DNA of 9,516 nt from Acidimicrobiaceae bacterium (GCA_003131945.1 PKWD01000092.1:4329-13844), one strand, 5' to 3'. Numbered from the stretch's first letter, positions 1 through 7,327 are shown. Numbers and translations are program-made. Notes: generated by a model not told the origin, from the letters alone.

Positions 1-659
1 GGAGAGGCCAGAGCGAAGGCGAGACACAGAGCGCTGCCTGGAGAATGGGGGCCCAGATAGGTGGAGTTGACGGCCAGGAATGTCAGCATGCTGCGAATTT
101 GCGCGTGTTTCTGGCGGTCGGGTAGGAAGCGGTCGATGACGTCCATGACGGTTCCGAACAGGGCGGTGCGGATGGCCTGGCGCTCGGATTCGTTCGACGC
201 GCAGGCGAACATCTCGTCGAGCGATTTCGGTGGCTTGCGCACCTCGAACCGCCCGAGCGCCCGTGCCGGTGCGTCGACCCAGCCCGCCACCTCGGCCATC
301 CCCATCACGGCGTCGAGCCCGATCACCTCGCCCAGGTGGTCCAGGAGCTTCTCGGGGTCGGAGTAGAGCAGGATCGGCGGTTCACCCGACGCGCCGATGC
401 TGGCCGACTGCACGTCGGGCTCGTAGATGGGGCACTGATCGAAGCCGAGGTCCTCGTAGATCTCGTTCGGGAGAGGGAACTGGACCGACCCGGCCAGCTC
501 GAAGCGGTAGCCCCGGGCCAGTTCGGTGGTGGAGGACATCCCGCCGATGAAGTGGTTCTTCTCAAGGCACAGGACCCGCAAGCCGCCCCGGGCCATCACC
601 GCCGCCGCCGTGAGGCCGTTGTGGCCGGCACCGATGACGATGGCGTCGTAGTCCGACAT
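1..659 (-). CDS. FAD-dependent oxidoreductase, phytoene desaturase-like (N-terminal part)
   Basis: The visible 219 codons are open and run off the left edge, so the C-terminal half is missing; relatives are usually about 500 residues. Residues 5-16 form the N-terminal beta strand and dinucleotide-binding loop of a Rossmann fold (AIVIGAGHNGL). They are followed by the acidic end of the second strand at E33 (LCLEKN) and a G39-G40 motif (FIGGMSST), as in the COG1233/PYROXD2 group of FAD-dependent desaturases and amine-oxidase-like enzymes. FAD binding is well supported; the substrate is not, because the catalytic region lies outside the window. The ATG at 659 is fixed as the start because an in-frame TAA lies directly upstream. 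I see no clear Shine-Dalgarno site. The gene begins 47 bp after the metallophosphoesterase stop on the same strand and could be co-transcribed with it. Confidence 0.85.
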   Translation of the reverse strand, partial: MSDYDAIVIGAGHNGLTAAAVMARGGLRVLCLEKNHFIGGMSSTTELARGYRFELAGSVQFPLPNEIYEDLGFDQCPIYEPDVQSASIGASGEPPILLYSDPEKLLDHLGEVIGLDAVMGMAEVAGWVDAPARALGRFEVRKPPKSLDEMFACASNESERQAIRTALFGTVMDVIDRFLPDRQKHAQIRSMLTFLAVNSTYLGPHSPGSALCLAFALAS

Positions 660-686
660 TTATGGGACCGTAGTCGACCGGTGTCT

Positions 687-704
687 CGTCCCGTCCCGTC
701 CCGT
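687..704. repeat. Short tandem CGTCC repeat between two genes
   Basis: Three perfect copies of the 5-mer CGTCC stand head to tail (687-701), followed by a partial fourth (CGT). The tract lies just past the stop codon of the metallophosphoesterase and ahead of the oxidoreductase start. It is non-coding and may be a slippage-prone tract. No function is evident. Confidence 0.7.
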
Positions 705-706
705 TC

Positions 707-1681
707 TCACCCGCGCCCGAAGGCCACCATGTTGGCGTCCACCAGTGTCGCTTCCCCGTCGAAGCGGTAGGCGACGAGTGGTCCACCTCGTATGGCGCTG
801 AAGTCCACGCAGGCTGTTCTCGGTCCGTCGACCCGGGGCGTACCGGTGCGCCAATAGTGGCCGAAGAAGACGGGCTTGTCGTTCTCGTACCGGTACTCGT
901 CGGCCTTGGCACATGGCTCGTCTCCGAGGTCCGGATACGGCCGCCCTTTCGGTGTCCTCGACCCGGGAGGAATCTCGGCGATCTCCCGCAGCGTCCTGGC
1001 GCCCGGGTCCCACCATCGAATGCGAGCAGCCGTACGGACCTGGCGCCCGTCTCGGAAGCCATGATGCTCGCCGAGTTCGACTTCTGGTCCTTTGAGAACG
1101 GTTTCGACCGCCTCGAACTCCTTGGTCCCTGTCGTATTGGCCCGGACCACAAAGTCCTCACTCATCGGACCTTGGCCGAGCGCACCGGCCAGGACCTTGA
1201 TGGACGCATCGTGCCAGCACGCATGCACGATCCGGACTCCATCGAGATCGAGCCACAATGGAAGGGTCTTGAACCACTCGAGGAACTCGACGCGTTTGCT
1301 TTCGTCGACCTGCTTGAGGAATTCTCCATGCTGGTCCAGATTCTTCGGCCCCTTCGGACCGCCATGCGGACGCATGAACTCACCGGCTTTCTCCGGATCC
1401 GGGGTGGCGAAGGAGATGGCGTTGAATTCGTGGTTCCCCATGGTCACCCGGGCCGTCCCGGCATCGACCATCGAGCGGACCGTGTTCACCGTGTCCACCT
1501 GGTCGGGGCCCCGGTCGATCAGATCGCCCACGAAGAGGGCCTGACGCCCAGGATGGCGGAAGGTGCCATTGCGCTGGCGGTATCCGAGTTGGTTCAGCAG
1601 TCCCCTGAGCTTGCCGGCGCACCCGTGAATGTCACCGAAGATGTCGAACCCGCTCACCCCGTTCATTCTGTCATCGGTCAA
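707..1681 (-). CDS. ApaH/PrpE-like calcineurin-type metallophosphoesterase
   Basis: A 324-residue protein with the full set of PPP-type metal-ligand motifs: GDIHG at 16-20, GDLIDRG at 52-58, GNHE at 82-85, VHACWH at 152-157 (metal ligand H153) and FGHYW at 273-277 (H275). These motifs define a two-metal phosphoesterase of the group that includes diadenosine tetraphosphatase ApaH, bis(5'-nucleosyl)-tetraphosphatase PrpE and bacterial Ser/Thr phosphatases. The exact substrate (dinucleoside polyphosphate, phosphoprotein or other) cannot be read from the sequence. The protein is cytoplasmic, with no signal peptide or membrane segment. The start is uncertain. A TTG at 1681 gives the longest form, while an ATG at 1666 would begin at residue 6 and still keep the first motif intact; neither has a strong Shine-Dalgarno site. 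It sits between the marR-like gene (150 bp upstream) and the oxidoreductase (47 bp downstream), all on one strand. Confidence 0.88.
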   Translation of the reverse strand: MTDDRMNGVSGFDIFGDIHGCAGKLRGLLNQLGYRQRNGTFRHPGRQALFVGDLIDRGPDQVDTVNTVRSMVDAGTARVTMGNHEFNAISFATPDPEKAGEFMRPHGGPKGPKNLDQHGEFLKQVDESKRVEFLEWFKTLPLWLDLDGVRIVHACWHDASIKVLAGALGQGPMSEDFVVRANTTGTKEFEAVETVLKGPEVELGEHHGFRDGRQVRTAARIRWWDPGARTLREIAEIPPGSRTPKGRPYPDLGDEPCAKADEYRYENDKPVFFGHYWRTGTPRVDGPRTACVDFSAIRGGPLVAYRFDGEATLVDANMVAFGRG

Positions 1682-1751
1682 CCGCTGATCGTCGGTGGTT
1701 GGTCGGCTGCGTCATCGATATGGCTGTCCCGCATCGTGGATCAGCCGGTCT

Positions 1752-1767
1752 GACGGGCTCCCCCGTC
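1752..1767 (-). terminator. Possible terminator hairpin after the marR-like gene
   Basis: A perfect 6-bp stem GACGGG/CCCGTC with a 4-base loop lies about 65 bases downstream of the MarR stop and ahead of the metallophosphoesterase. There is no T-tract after it in either direction, so an intrinsic terminator is only a weak suggestion. Hairpins without a U-tract have been proposed as terminators in actinobacteria. Confidence 0.25.
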
Positions 1768-1831
1768 TTCACGGATGTAGTCGATGTCTCTGTAGATCTG
1801 GGCGGAGAGTGCGGTTGCACCACAGTCCGAT

Positions 1832-2311
1832 TCAGCTGGGAAGCGCCTCTTGGCGGTCATCGGCCACGCTGCCGGCCAGGGAGAGGTTGAACTTGGCCAT
1901 GACCCGGCCGAGGTCGCCCACCTCGTCGTCGGCCCAGTCCCCGAGCAGCGCCTCGAGCACGCGGCGCCGTTCCTGCTCGACCTTGCCCATCGTCCGTCGC
2001 CCCTCGGCGGTGAGCGAAATGGTCGACGAGCGCCGGTCGCCGGGGTCGGCACGCCGACAGGCGAAGCCGGCGGCCTCGAGGGTCGACACCTGGCGGGTGA
2101 CGGTCGAGGCATCGAGGTGGAGCGCCTGGGCCAGCGTGTTGACACTGCTCGGACCGAGGGCCTCGAGAGTCCGCAAGGCGAGGTAACCGGCCCGGTCGAC
2201 CCGGACGTAGAGCGAGCTCCGACGTCCCAAGGTCTCGAGCTGACGAACGAGTGTCATCAGTTCGAGTTCGATGATGCCCAGGACGTCACCCGTCCTCTTC
2301 GAGTCGTCCAT
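1832..2311 (-). CDS. MarR-family transcriptional regulator
   Basis: A 159-residue protein with a MarR-type winged helix-turn-helix. Residues 55-81 hold the HTH (SVNTLAQALHLDASTVTRQV), with the recognition helix about 67-80. The wing at about 89-101 carries the typical D-x-R-S pattern (DPGDRRSSTISLT), followed by the long C-terminal dimerisation helices. Members bind DNA as dimers and usually repress nearby genes until a small phenolic or other ligand, or an oxidant, binds. The start at 2311 is chosen because AGGAGG stands 9 bases upstream. The frame stays open far upstream, but that part overlaps the transporter gene out of frame and looks non-coding. It lies 109 bp downstream of the DMT-type transporter on the same strand, so that transporter is a plausible target or operon partner. 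The ligand is unknown. Confidence 0.92.
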   Translation of the reverse strand: MDDSKRTGDVLGIIELELMTLVRQLETLGRRSSLYVRVDRAGYLALRTLEALGPSSVNTLAQALHLDASTVTRQVSTLEAAGFACRRADPGDRRSSTISLTAEGRRTMGKVEQERRRVLEALLGDWADDEVGDLGRVMAKFNLSLAGSVADDRQEALPS

Positions 2312-2320
2312 GGTTCGCTC

Positions 2321-2326
2321 CCTCCT
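2321..2326 (-). promoter_or_regulatory. Shine-Dalgarno site fixing the marR-like start
   Basis: On the minus strand AGGAGG stands 9 bases before the ATG at 2311. It decides between this start and the much longer open frame that continues upstream into the transporter gene. Confidence 0.8.
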
Positions 2327-2365
2327 GGTCGATCGGCCCCCCGACAGCCCCGGCCAGTGTCTCCA

Positions 2366-2373
2366 TCGTACGA
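2366..2373. promoter_or_regulatory. Short palindrome upstream of the marR-like gene
   Basis: TCGTACGA is a perfect 8-bp palindrome about 55 bp before the MarR start. On the minus strand it contains TACGAT, a fair -10 hexamer, but no good -35 is seen at the right distance. It could be the core of an autoregulatory MarR operator, but it is shorter than usual MarR sites and may be chance. Confidence 0.2.
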
Positions 2374-2397
2374 AATAGGGCGTTGATTCGGTATGCG

Positions 2398-2417
2398 GTC
2401 CCGGCTCCGCCCCGGAC
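2398..2417 (-). terminator. Weak hairpin just after the transporter stop
   Basis: GTCC and GGAC arms enclose a second GG/CC pairing, 4 bases past the TGA of the transporter gene. The stem has a C-C mismatch and no T-tract follows, so it could be a weak or rho-assisted terminator or nothing. Confidence 0.15.
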
Positions 2418-2420
2418 GGC

Positions 2421-3359
2421 TCAGGACTGCGTCGCCGGTGAGGGGGAGGTCGGATTCGACGTCCGCTCTCGACGCGAACGTCGCGACAACAGCTCCGAAT
2501 GGAGGTCGCCGGTTCCCTTGATCCCGCTGACCAGGGGGGAATGAGCGAGCGAAATGGCGCTCGAGAACATGACCACCAGCGAAAGAACCTCGAGCGGACC
2601 CCAGGCACCCGCAGTCCGCAGGTTGTCACCGAAGAGACCGACTCCGATGAGGATGCTGGCCAGAGGATCGACGAGGACGATGGTGGACTGGGAGGCGACG
2701 ATCGGGCCCGAGTGATAGGCGTTCTGGGCCAGGAAGACCGACAGTGCGCCGAAGACGGCCAAGCCGTAGGTCTGCCAATGGCGGAAGATCGAGACCCAGT
2801 CCGATGCGAAGTCGTCACTTACCGTCTTGGTCAATGCGGCCGTGAGAGCGAACCCGATGGCGCTGCCGGTGCCGAACATGGCCGCCCGCCACCACGGGGG
2901 TCCCTGAAGGGCCAAGAACACGGCGAGGGCGATCCCGGCGCCGCAGGCACCCACGGCCACGGCCCATTCCCAGCCCGGCGGCGACAGGTTGCCCCCTCGG
3001 GGGTCGGCGCAAATGAGAAAGCCGGCCAGGCCCCCGCCGGCGCCGATGCACCCCAGATACTCACGCAGCCCGACGTTGAACCGGAACCAGACGGCCAGGA
3101 CAAGAACGAGAAAGAGAAGTTCGGTGGTGAGGACGGGCTGCACCTGGGAGAGCCGGCCCACGTGCAGTGCGGTGGCTTGCAGAGCGAACGAGACGATCAT
3201 CAATGCGAATCCCAAGAGCCAGACTTTCCGGCGCAAGGCGTAGGTCAGGAGTTTCAGCTTCAAGGTGGAGTCCTTCGGTGCGTTCTCCACTCCCATGCGC
3301 TGCAGCACGCTGGTCAGCGCATTGGCCAGAGACGCACCGAGGGCGTAGAGGTAGACCAT
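2421..3359 (-). CDS. DMT/EamA-like membrane transporter
   Basis: A 312-residue integral membrane protein with about nine hydrophobic segments, roughly at 2-20, 46-68, 72-93, 100-117, 130-152, 158-180, 200-220, 223-248 and 255-275. A charged, Ser/Arg-rich cytoplasmic-looking tail of about 35 residues follows. The even spacing of segments, the length and the Gly/Ala-rich helices fit the drug/metabolite transporter superfamily (EamA-like), which usually has ten segments in two repeats of five. The substrate is unknown. ATG at 3359 is chosen because the first helix starts immediately and AGGAAG lies about 8 bases upstream. The marR-like gene follows on the same strand after 109 bp, so regulated efflux of a small molecule is a reasonable but unproven reading. 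Confidence 0.8.
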   Translation of the reverse strand: MVYLYALGASLANALTSVLQRMGVENAPKDSTLKLKLLTYALRRKVWLLGFALMIVSFALQATALHVGRLSQVQPVLTTELLFLVLVLAVWFRFNVGLREYLGCIGAGGGLAGFLICADPRGGNLSPPGWEWAVAVGACGAGIALAVFLALQGPPWWRAAMFGTGSAIGFALTAALTKTVSDDFASDWVSIFRHWQTYGLAVFGALSVFLAQNAYHSGPIVASQSTIVLVDPLASILIGVGLFGDNLRTAGAWGPLEVLSLVVMFSSAISLAHSPLVSGIKGTGDLHSELLSRRSRRERTSNPTSPSPATQS

Positions 3360-3548
3360 TCCACCCGCTTCCTGTCCGACTTACATGTATCATGCAGACA
3401 ATACCCGGCCCGGCGGGAAGCTTGTCATACTCCCCGAACGTACCGGCCTGCGGGGCGACCTCCCGTCGTTCACGGGTCACGCGGCGACCTCGCCTCGACC
3501 CTGACCGGGGACGGCGGTGAGCTCGATCCGGCGTCTCAGAAGGGAACT

Positions 3549-3817
3549 CCCGGCAACAGCCTCCCCAACGCGATCGCCCACACGGCGTATTCGGCCCCGT
3601 TGACGGCCCTCGGAGGGAACCTCCCGTAGACCTGACGGTTGAGTCAGGGAGGCTGCCCAAAGGACTCAGGCTCATCAAGTCGAGGGGTCTCATCACAGGC
3701 ACGCCCACGAAGAGAGGGACATTCACGTTCACCATGGAAGTCTTCGACAGAAAGATGCGAGGCGATCCCAAAAGCCAAAATATCTCGACCAAAGTGTTTT
3801 CCATCACCGTGTCGTGA
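3549..3817 (+). pseudogene. Frameshifted remnant of a He_PIG (putative Ig-like) domain, C-terminal end of a surface protein
   Basis: Two plus-strand frames together encode one complete He_PIG-like domain. From 3558 to 3620 one frame reads SLPNAIAHTAYSAPLTALGGN, and it then hits TAG at 3627. Shifting back one base at 3620, the next frame continues PPVDLTVESGRLPKGLRL, then GLITGTPTKRGTFTFTMEVF, and ends with a STKVFSITVS tail and TGA at 3815-3817. This matches the family pattern S-L-P-x-x-x-x-x-x-A-Y-S-x-x-L-x-A-x-G-G-x-P-P, then S-G-x-L-P-x-G-L-x-L, then I-x-G-T-P-T-x-x-G-T-x-x-F-T. One lost base in the C run at 3620-3625 explains the shift. No plausible start codon or Shine-Dalgarno site precedes it, and 3360-3548 shows no further recognisable domain in any plus frame, so only the tail of a secreted or surface protein remains. 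It is convergent with the helicase gene and less GC-rich in its last 150 bases than its neighbours. Confidence 0.72.
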
Positions 3818-3857
3818 TGTTCGTCCCTGATCCCGGTCGAAAGGCTTCGATTTATGC

Positions 3858-3889
3858 CGAGCTCAGGACGTCGTCGAGCTCAGGACGTC
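3858..3889. repeat. Tandem duplication across the helicase stop codon
   Basis: The 15-mer CGAGCTCAGGACGTC occurs at 3858-3872 and again, identically, at 3875-3889, separated by GT (a period of 17). The right copy contains the TGA of the helicase-nuclease gene and the left copy repeats it just downstream. The coding part lost or gained is at most the final two or three residues, so this looks like a neutral recent slippage or microduplication. Confidence 0.85.
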
Positions 3890-6800
3890 ACGGTTTCCTG
3901 TCCGCTGTTCACCAGCAGGCGAACATCTTCCACGGCTCCATCAAGGTCGGACAGGTTCCGTTCGACAGGCCCGTCGGGCGTGAGGAAGAGAAACGTCACC
4001 CTCACCACCCGCTCGGCCGTCGTCGCTGCGACGATGAGCGCGTACGAAGCCCCCTGGATCCGGTACCCCTCCACCCGGCGGTCGAGCTCTTGAGGATCGG
4101 AGGTGGCGGCGGTCTTGTGGTCGACCACGACGAGGCCGTCCGGACCTCGGTAGAGGAGGTCGATGTAGCCCTCGAGCAGCCGGCCGTCGAGGGGCGTACA
4201 CGCGTACACCTCCCGCCAATGAGGAGACGTGGCCGCCTCCACCACCGACGCAGACCCGAGCGCGTCGACCACGAGCTTGCGCACGTCGTCGACGCGGGTG
4301 GGAACGGCTTCGGCCTCGCACTGGGCGGAGAGTGCCTCCTCGAGCCCGGCCCCCGTGGCCAGGTCGATCGTCTGCAGCACGCCGTGGACGGCCCGGCCGA
4401 CGGCTGTTCCGTAACGGCCCTTCAGCCAGGGGGGAAGATCGAGATCCCGTGGCCGTTTCTCGAGCCCCGGGTCAGGCTCTCCTTCGCTGTCGGGGGTGCC
4501 CTCGTCGGTCAACGCCGTGGCCGCCACCGCCGTCGGACGCGAGGCACGCACGAGAGCCGCACTGCGCTCGGCCGCCCATTGCTCCAGGGGAAGCAGGGGT
4601 GCCGGCGGCGCCAGGACGACGAGCGGAAGTGCGTTCACCGCCTCGGCACCATCGGGCAGTTCGTCGACCAGGCTCCCCATACCGTCGAGGAGCAGCTCGG
4701 CGTTCGTCCGCCTCGTCGCCGAGGGCGCCTTGGCGTGTGCCTTTCTGTGCAGTGACACGACCAGATGGTCCCGGGCCCGGGTGCAGGCCACGTAGAGAAG
4801 ACGGATCCTCTCGTCGAAGCTCATCTGCTCGTCGATCGGCGCCCACTCGAGGTACTCGGAGGTGGACACGAACTTCCCGAACCGGTACCCGACGCCGCCG
4901 CCGGCTCCACCCCGTTGTGCCGGGAAGACCACCTGGGCGGCAGCCGCCCGGCCCTGGGGCACGGTCGACATGCCCGACACGATGGTGATGGGGAACTCGA
5001 GGCCCTTGGCGCTGTGGATGGTCATGATGCGTACAGCGTCGTCGTCGCTCTCGGGCAGGATGGCCTCGGCCACCCGGGCGCCTTCGGCCGTCTGCAACTG
5101 CACCCAGCGCAGGTACTGACGGAGATTGCCACCGGTGGCTTCGCTCCAGGCACGGGCCTGGTCGATGACGAAGCGCAGCCGCCGCCACACGTCGCGGGGC
5201 CGACCCTCGGCGAATCCGAGCTCCATGGCCCGACGGTCGGAGGCGATGCGGCCGAGCAGCTCGGACGGTGCCAGCCAGTGGCGCTGGTCGTAGAGGGAGC
5301 GCAGGTAGGTGAGGCCGGCCCGGACGGGGTCGTCGAGAAGGACGGTGTCGGGCTGGTCGGCCAGATAGTTCCAGCGGCCTCTGTGTTCCACCTTGAAGCG
5401 GAACAGGTCGTCGTCGCCACAGGCCAGCAGCGGGGTCCGCAGGGCGGAGACGATGTGGAGGTAGTCGGTGGGGTCGTCGACGGCCCGCAGGACCATGAGC
5501 AGGTCCCGGACGGCCCGGCTGGCGTAGACGAGGGAGCTCGACTCGGCCCGGAAGGGGATTCCGGCCCGGTCGAAGGCGTCCTCCAGGAAAGGCAGCGACG
5601 TACGGGCGGGCACGAGCACGGTGACGTCTCCGAGCCGGGCCGGACGCCAACCGTCCTTGCCGTCGTCGACGTCCCACGCCTCGGCCATGGCCCGGGCCAC
5701 GGTGGCCGCCACCTCGTCGGCCTCGGCCGCGCGCAGGTCGTCGGCCAACCAGTCGCTCGGGTGTTGGTGGCGCCCGAGGACCGACACGGTCGCCCCCGTC
5801 GGCGGAGCCGGACGGGTCGGTTCCAGGGCGATGTAGTGGGGCTGGGACGGGACAGGCAGATCGATGTCGACGGGTTCGTTCATGAGGGTGGCGAAGGTCG
5901 TGTTGACCCACTCGATGATGGGCCGGACGGTCCGGAAGTTGGCCGTCAGCTCGACCACCCCACCGCCTTCTCGACCGAAGCGCTCGGCGGCGGCGATGAA
6001 GGTGGAGATGTCGGCCCGGCGGAAACGGTAGATCGACTGTTTGGGGTCCCCGACGACGAAGAGATGGCCGGGAGTCACCTCCATCTCGTCCCAGGGCGCG
6101 CTCCCGGCCGTGTCGCTTCCCGGGTCGTCGGCGGCGATGCGGACGGCCAGCTCGATCTGGATGGGGTCGGTGTCCTGGAACTCGTCGAGGAGGAGATGTC
6201 GGTAGCGATGGTGGAGTGCGATCCTCGCCGCCGGGCCGTGGGCCGGATGGCGGAGCAGGGCTCGGGCGAGCACCAGGAGGTCGTGGAACTCCAACTGTCC
6301 GGCGTGCTGGCGCTCGACGGCGGTGTCCAGGGTGAAGCGGCGAATGGCGCTCCCGAGTCGCCGGGCGCAGGCGTTGGACACCTCGGCGCAGACCGCCGCC
6401 AAGGTATCGCCGGCCGCTCTCACGCGCACCCTCAGGTCGACGATGTCGCGGAACGATGCCCGCTTTCCGATATTGCCAACGCTGAAGCCGGGCAGTTTCT
6501 GCGCCGGGTTGGCGCCGATGGCTTCGAGCAGGTCGAGCTCGTCGGGCAAGGCCGCCAGCTCGGCCATGCGGACGGCGATCTCGTCGAGCCGGAGCCTCAA
6601 CCTGTCGGCCGGGTCAACAGAGGGCTCGCCACAGACGTTGTCGATGGCCGCCTTGGCCGCGCGGAAGAGGTCGTGGACCGACGGCGGCTCGGGCTCCATC
6701 TCCGGCACCCGTTCTTCGACGAGGTCCCAGTTGTCGTCGAAGGCCTCGGCCAAGGACTTGAGGGCGTCGGCGCGGACACCGGAGGCGAGGAGAAGCAGGA

Positions 6801-7284
6801 TGGTGCGTTCCAAGGCCGGGTCGGCCAGCAGCTGGTCGCGGAACATCGACCAGCGTCGCTCGAAGGCCACCTTGGAGCTGACCTCGTCGAGGACCTCGAC
6901 ACGGGGCGGCAGGCCCGCTTCGACGGGATGCTCGGACAGCAGGCGCTGGGCGAAGGAGTGGAGGGTGCCGATGGCGGCGCCGTCGAGCTGTTCGAGAGCC
7001 AGGCGGCAGCGGGTGCCGACGTCTCCATCGGGTTCTTCCTCGTCCCGGCTCTCGAGTTCGCGTCGGATGCGGTCGCGCAGCTCGGCGCCGGCTTTCTCGG
7101 TGAAGGTGATGGCGGCGACGGCGGCGAGCTCGTCCCGGCCGCTCGTCACCAGGGCCAGGACGCGGTTGACGAGGGCGCTCGTCTTCCCCGACCCGGCGCC
7201 GGCCTCCACGAACAGGGTGGTGCCGAGATCCCCGGTGATCCGGTCCCGGGCGGCCTGGTCGGGAGGAGGGGGGCCCTCAGGCAC
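3880..7284 (-). CDS. AddA/RecB-like ATP-dependent helicase-nuclease (UvrD superfamily 1A)
   Basis: An 1134-residue protein with the complete SF1A helicase motif series. These are a Q-motif-like P-D-Q at 8-10, Walker A GAGSGKT at 29-35, motif Ia ITFTEKAGAELRDRI at 59-73, GTLHSFAQRLL at 106-116, Walker B LLLDEFQDTD at 364-373, motif III VGDPKQSIYRFRRAD at 411-425, motif IV ELTANFRT at 445-452, motif V IHSAKGLEFP at 756-765 and motif VI LLYVACTRARD at 829-839. The C-terminus holds a PD-(D/E)XK nuclease of the RecB/AddA type with H967, D1042 (EGYID), D1055-H1056-K1057 and Q1077/Y1081. Such enzymes unwind and degrade double-strand ends to load RecA. The protein lacks the Cys cluster of AddB-type nucleases. 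GTG at 7284 is the first usable start after an upstream in-frame TAG; no Shine-Dalgarno is visible. It stands alone, with no AddB, RecC, RecD or AdnB gene next to it. By architecture it is AddA/RecB (COG1074) rather than UvrD or PcrA. Confidence 0.93.
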   Translation of the reverse strand: MPEGPPPPDQAARDRITGDLGTTLFVEAGAGSGKTSALVNRVLALVTSGRDELAAVAAITFTEKAGAELRDRIRRELESRDEEEPDGDVGTRCRLALEQLDGAAIGTLHSFAQRLLSEHPVEAGLPPRVEVLDEVSSKVAFERRWSMFRDQLLADPALERTILLLLASGVRADALKSLAEAFDDNWDLVEERVPEMEPEPPSVHDLFRAAKAAIDNVCGEPSVDPADRLRLRLDEIAVRMAELAALPDELDLLEAIGANPAQKLPGFSVGNIGKRASFRDIVDLRVRVRAAGDTLAAVCAEVSNACARRLGSAIRRFTLDTAVERQHAGQLEFHDLLVLARALLRHPAHGPAARIALHHRYRHLLLDEFQDTDPIQIELAVRIAADDPGSDTAGSAPWDEMEVTPGHLFVVGDPKQSIYRFRRADISTFIAAAERFGREGGGVVELTANFRTVRPIIEWVNTTFATLMNEPVDIDLPVPSQPHYIALEPTRPAPPTGATVSVLGRHQHPSDWLADDLRAAEADEVAATVARAMAEAWDVDDGKDGWRPARLGDVTVLVPARTSLPFLEDAFDRAGIPFRAESSSLVYASRAVRDLLMVLRAVDDPTDYLHIVSALRTPLLACGDDDLFRFKVEHRGRWNYLADQPDTVLLDDPVRAGLTYLRSLYDQRHWLAPSELLGRIASDRRAMELGFAEGRPRDVWRRLRFVIDQARAWSEATGGNLRQYLRWVQLQTAEGARVAEAILPESDDDAVRIMTIHSAKGLEFPITIVSGMSTVPQGRAAAAQVVFPAQRGGAGGGVGYRFGKFVSTSEYLEWAPIDEQMSFDERIRLLYVACTRARDHLVVSLHRKAHAKAPSATRRTNAELLLDGMGSLVDELPDGAEAVNALPLVVLAPPAPLLPLEQWAAERSAALVRASRPTAVAATALTDEGTPDSEGEPDPGLEKRPRDLDLPPWLKGRYGTAVGRAVHGVLQTIDLATGAGLEEALSAQCEAEAVPTRVDDVRKLVVDALGSASVVEAATSPHWREVYACTPLDGRLLEGYIDLLYRGPDGLVVVDHKTAATSDPQELDRRVEGYRIQGASYALIVAATTAERVVRVTFLFLTPDGPVERNLSDLDGAVEDVRLLVNSGQETVTS

Positions 7285-7327
7285 CGGGAGAGCCGCGCCG
7301 ATCCATGCCCGGATCGTATGTGCCTAA

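Noticed and set aside
857..1753. A 298-codon plus-strand open frame antisense to the metallophosphoesterase
   Set aside because: It is a shadow frame. The minus strand holds the complete set of PPP-type metal motifs, and the plus frame shows none.
2312..2818. N-terminal extension of the MarR reading frame
   Set aside because: The extension is Arg/Ser/Pro-rich, overlaps the transporter out of frame, and AGGAGG at 2321-2326 marks the ATG at 2311 as the start.
2499..3629. A 376-codon plus-strand open frame antisense to the transporter
   Set aside because: Most of it is a low-complexity, Gly/Glu/Arg-rich shadow of the membrane protein. Only its last 20 or so codons are meaningful, as the first half of the Ig-like remnant, which is reported separately.
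3557..3668. Several inverted repeats (CAGCCTCCC/GGGAGGCTG at 3557-3565 and 3647-3655, TGAGTC/GACTCA at 3640-3645 and 3663-3668, CCTGAC/GTCAGG at 3631-3648) considered as a structured RNA
   Set aside because: They fall inside the decayed Ig-like domain, overlap and compete with each other, and match no RNA family I know. Protein-coding ancestry explains the region better.
3061..3807. A 248-codon minus-strand open frame across the gap and into the transporter gene
   Set aside because: It overlaps the transporter out of frame. Its first part is the antisense translation of the Ig-like remnant, which explains its protein-like look (VGVPVMRPLDL opposite the ITGTPT region).
3802..3819. CATCAC/GTGATG hairpin as a terminator between the convergent genes
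   Set aside because: The stem is only 6 bp of mixed pairs, with no T-tract on either side, and it overlaps the C-terminal codons and stop of the Ig-like remnant.
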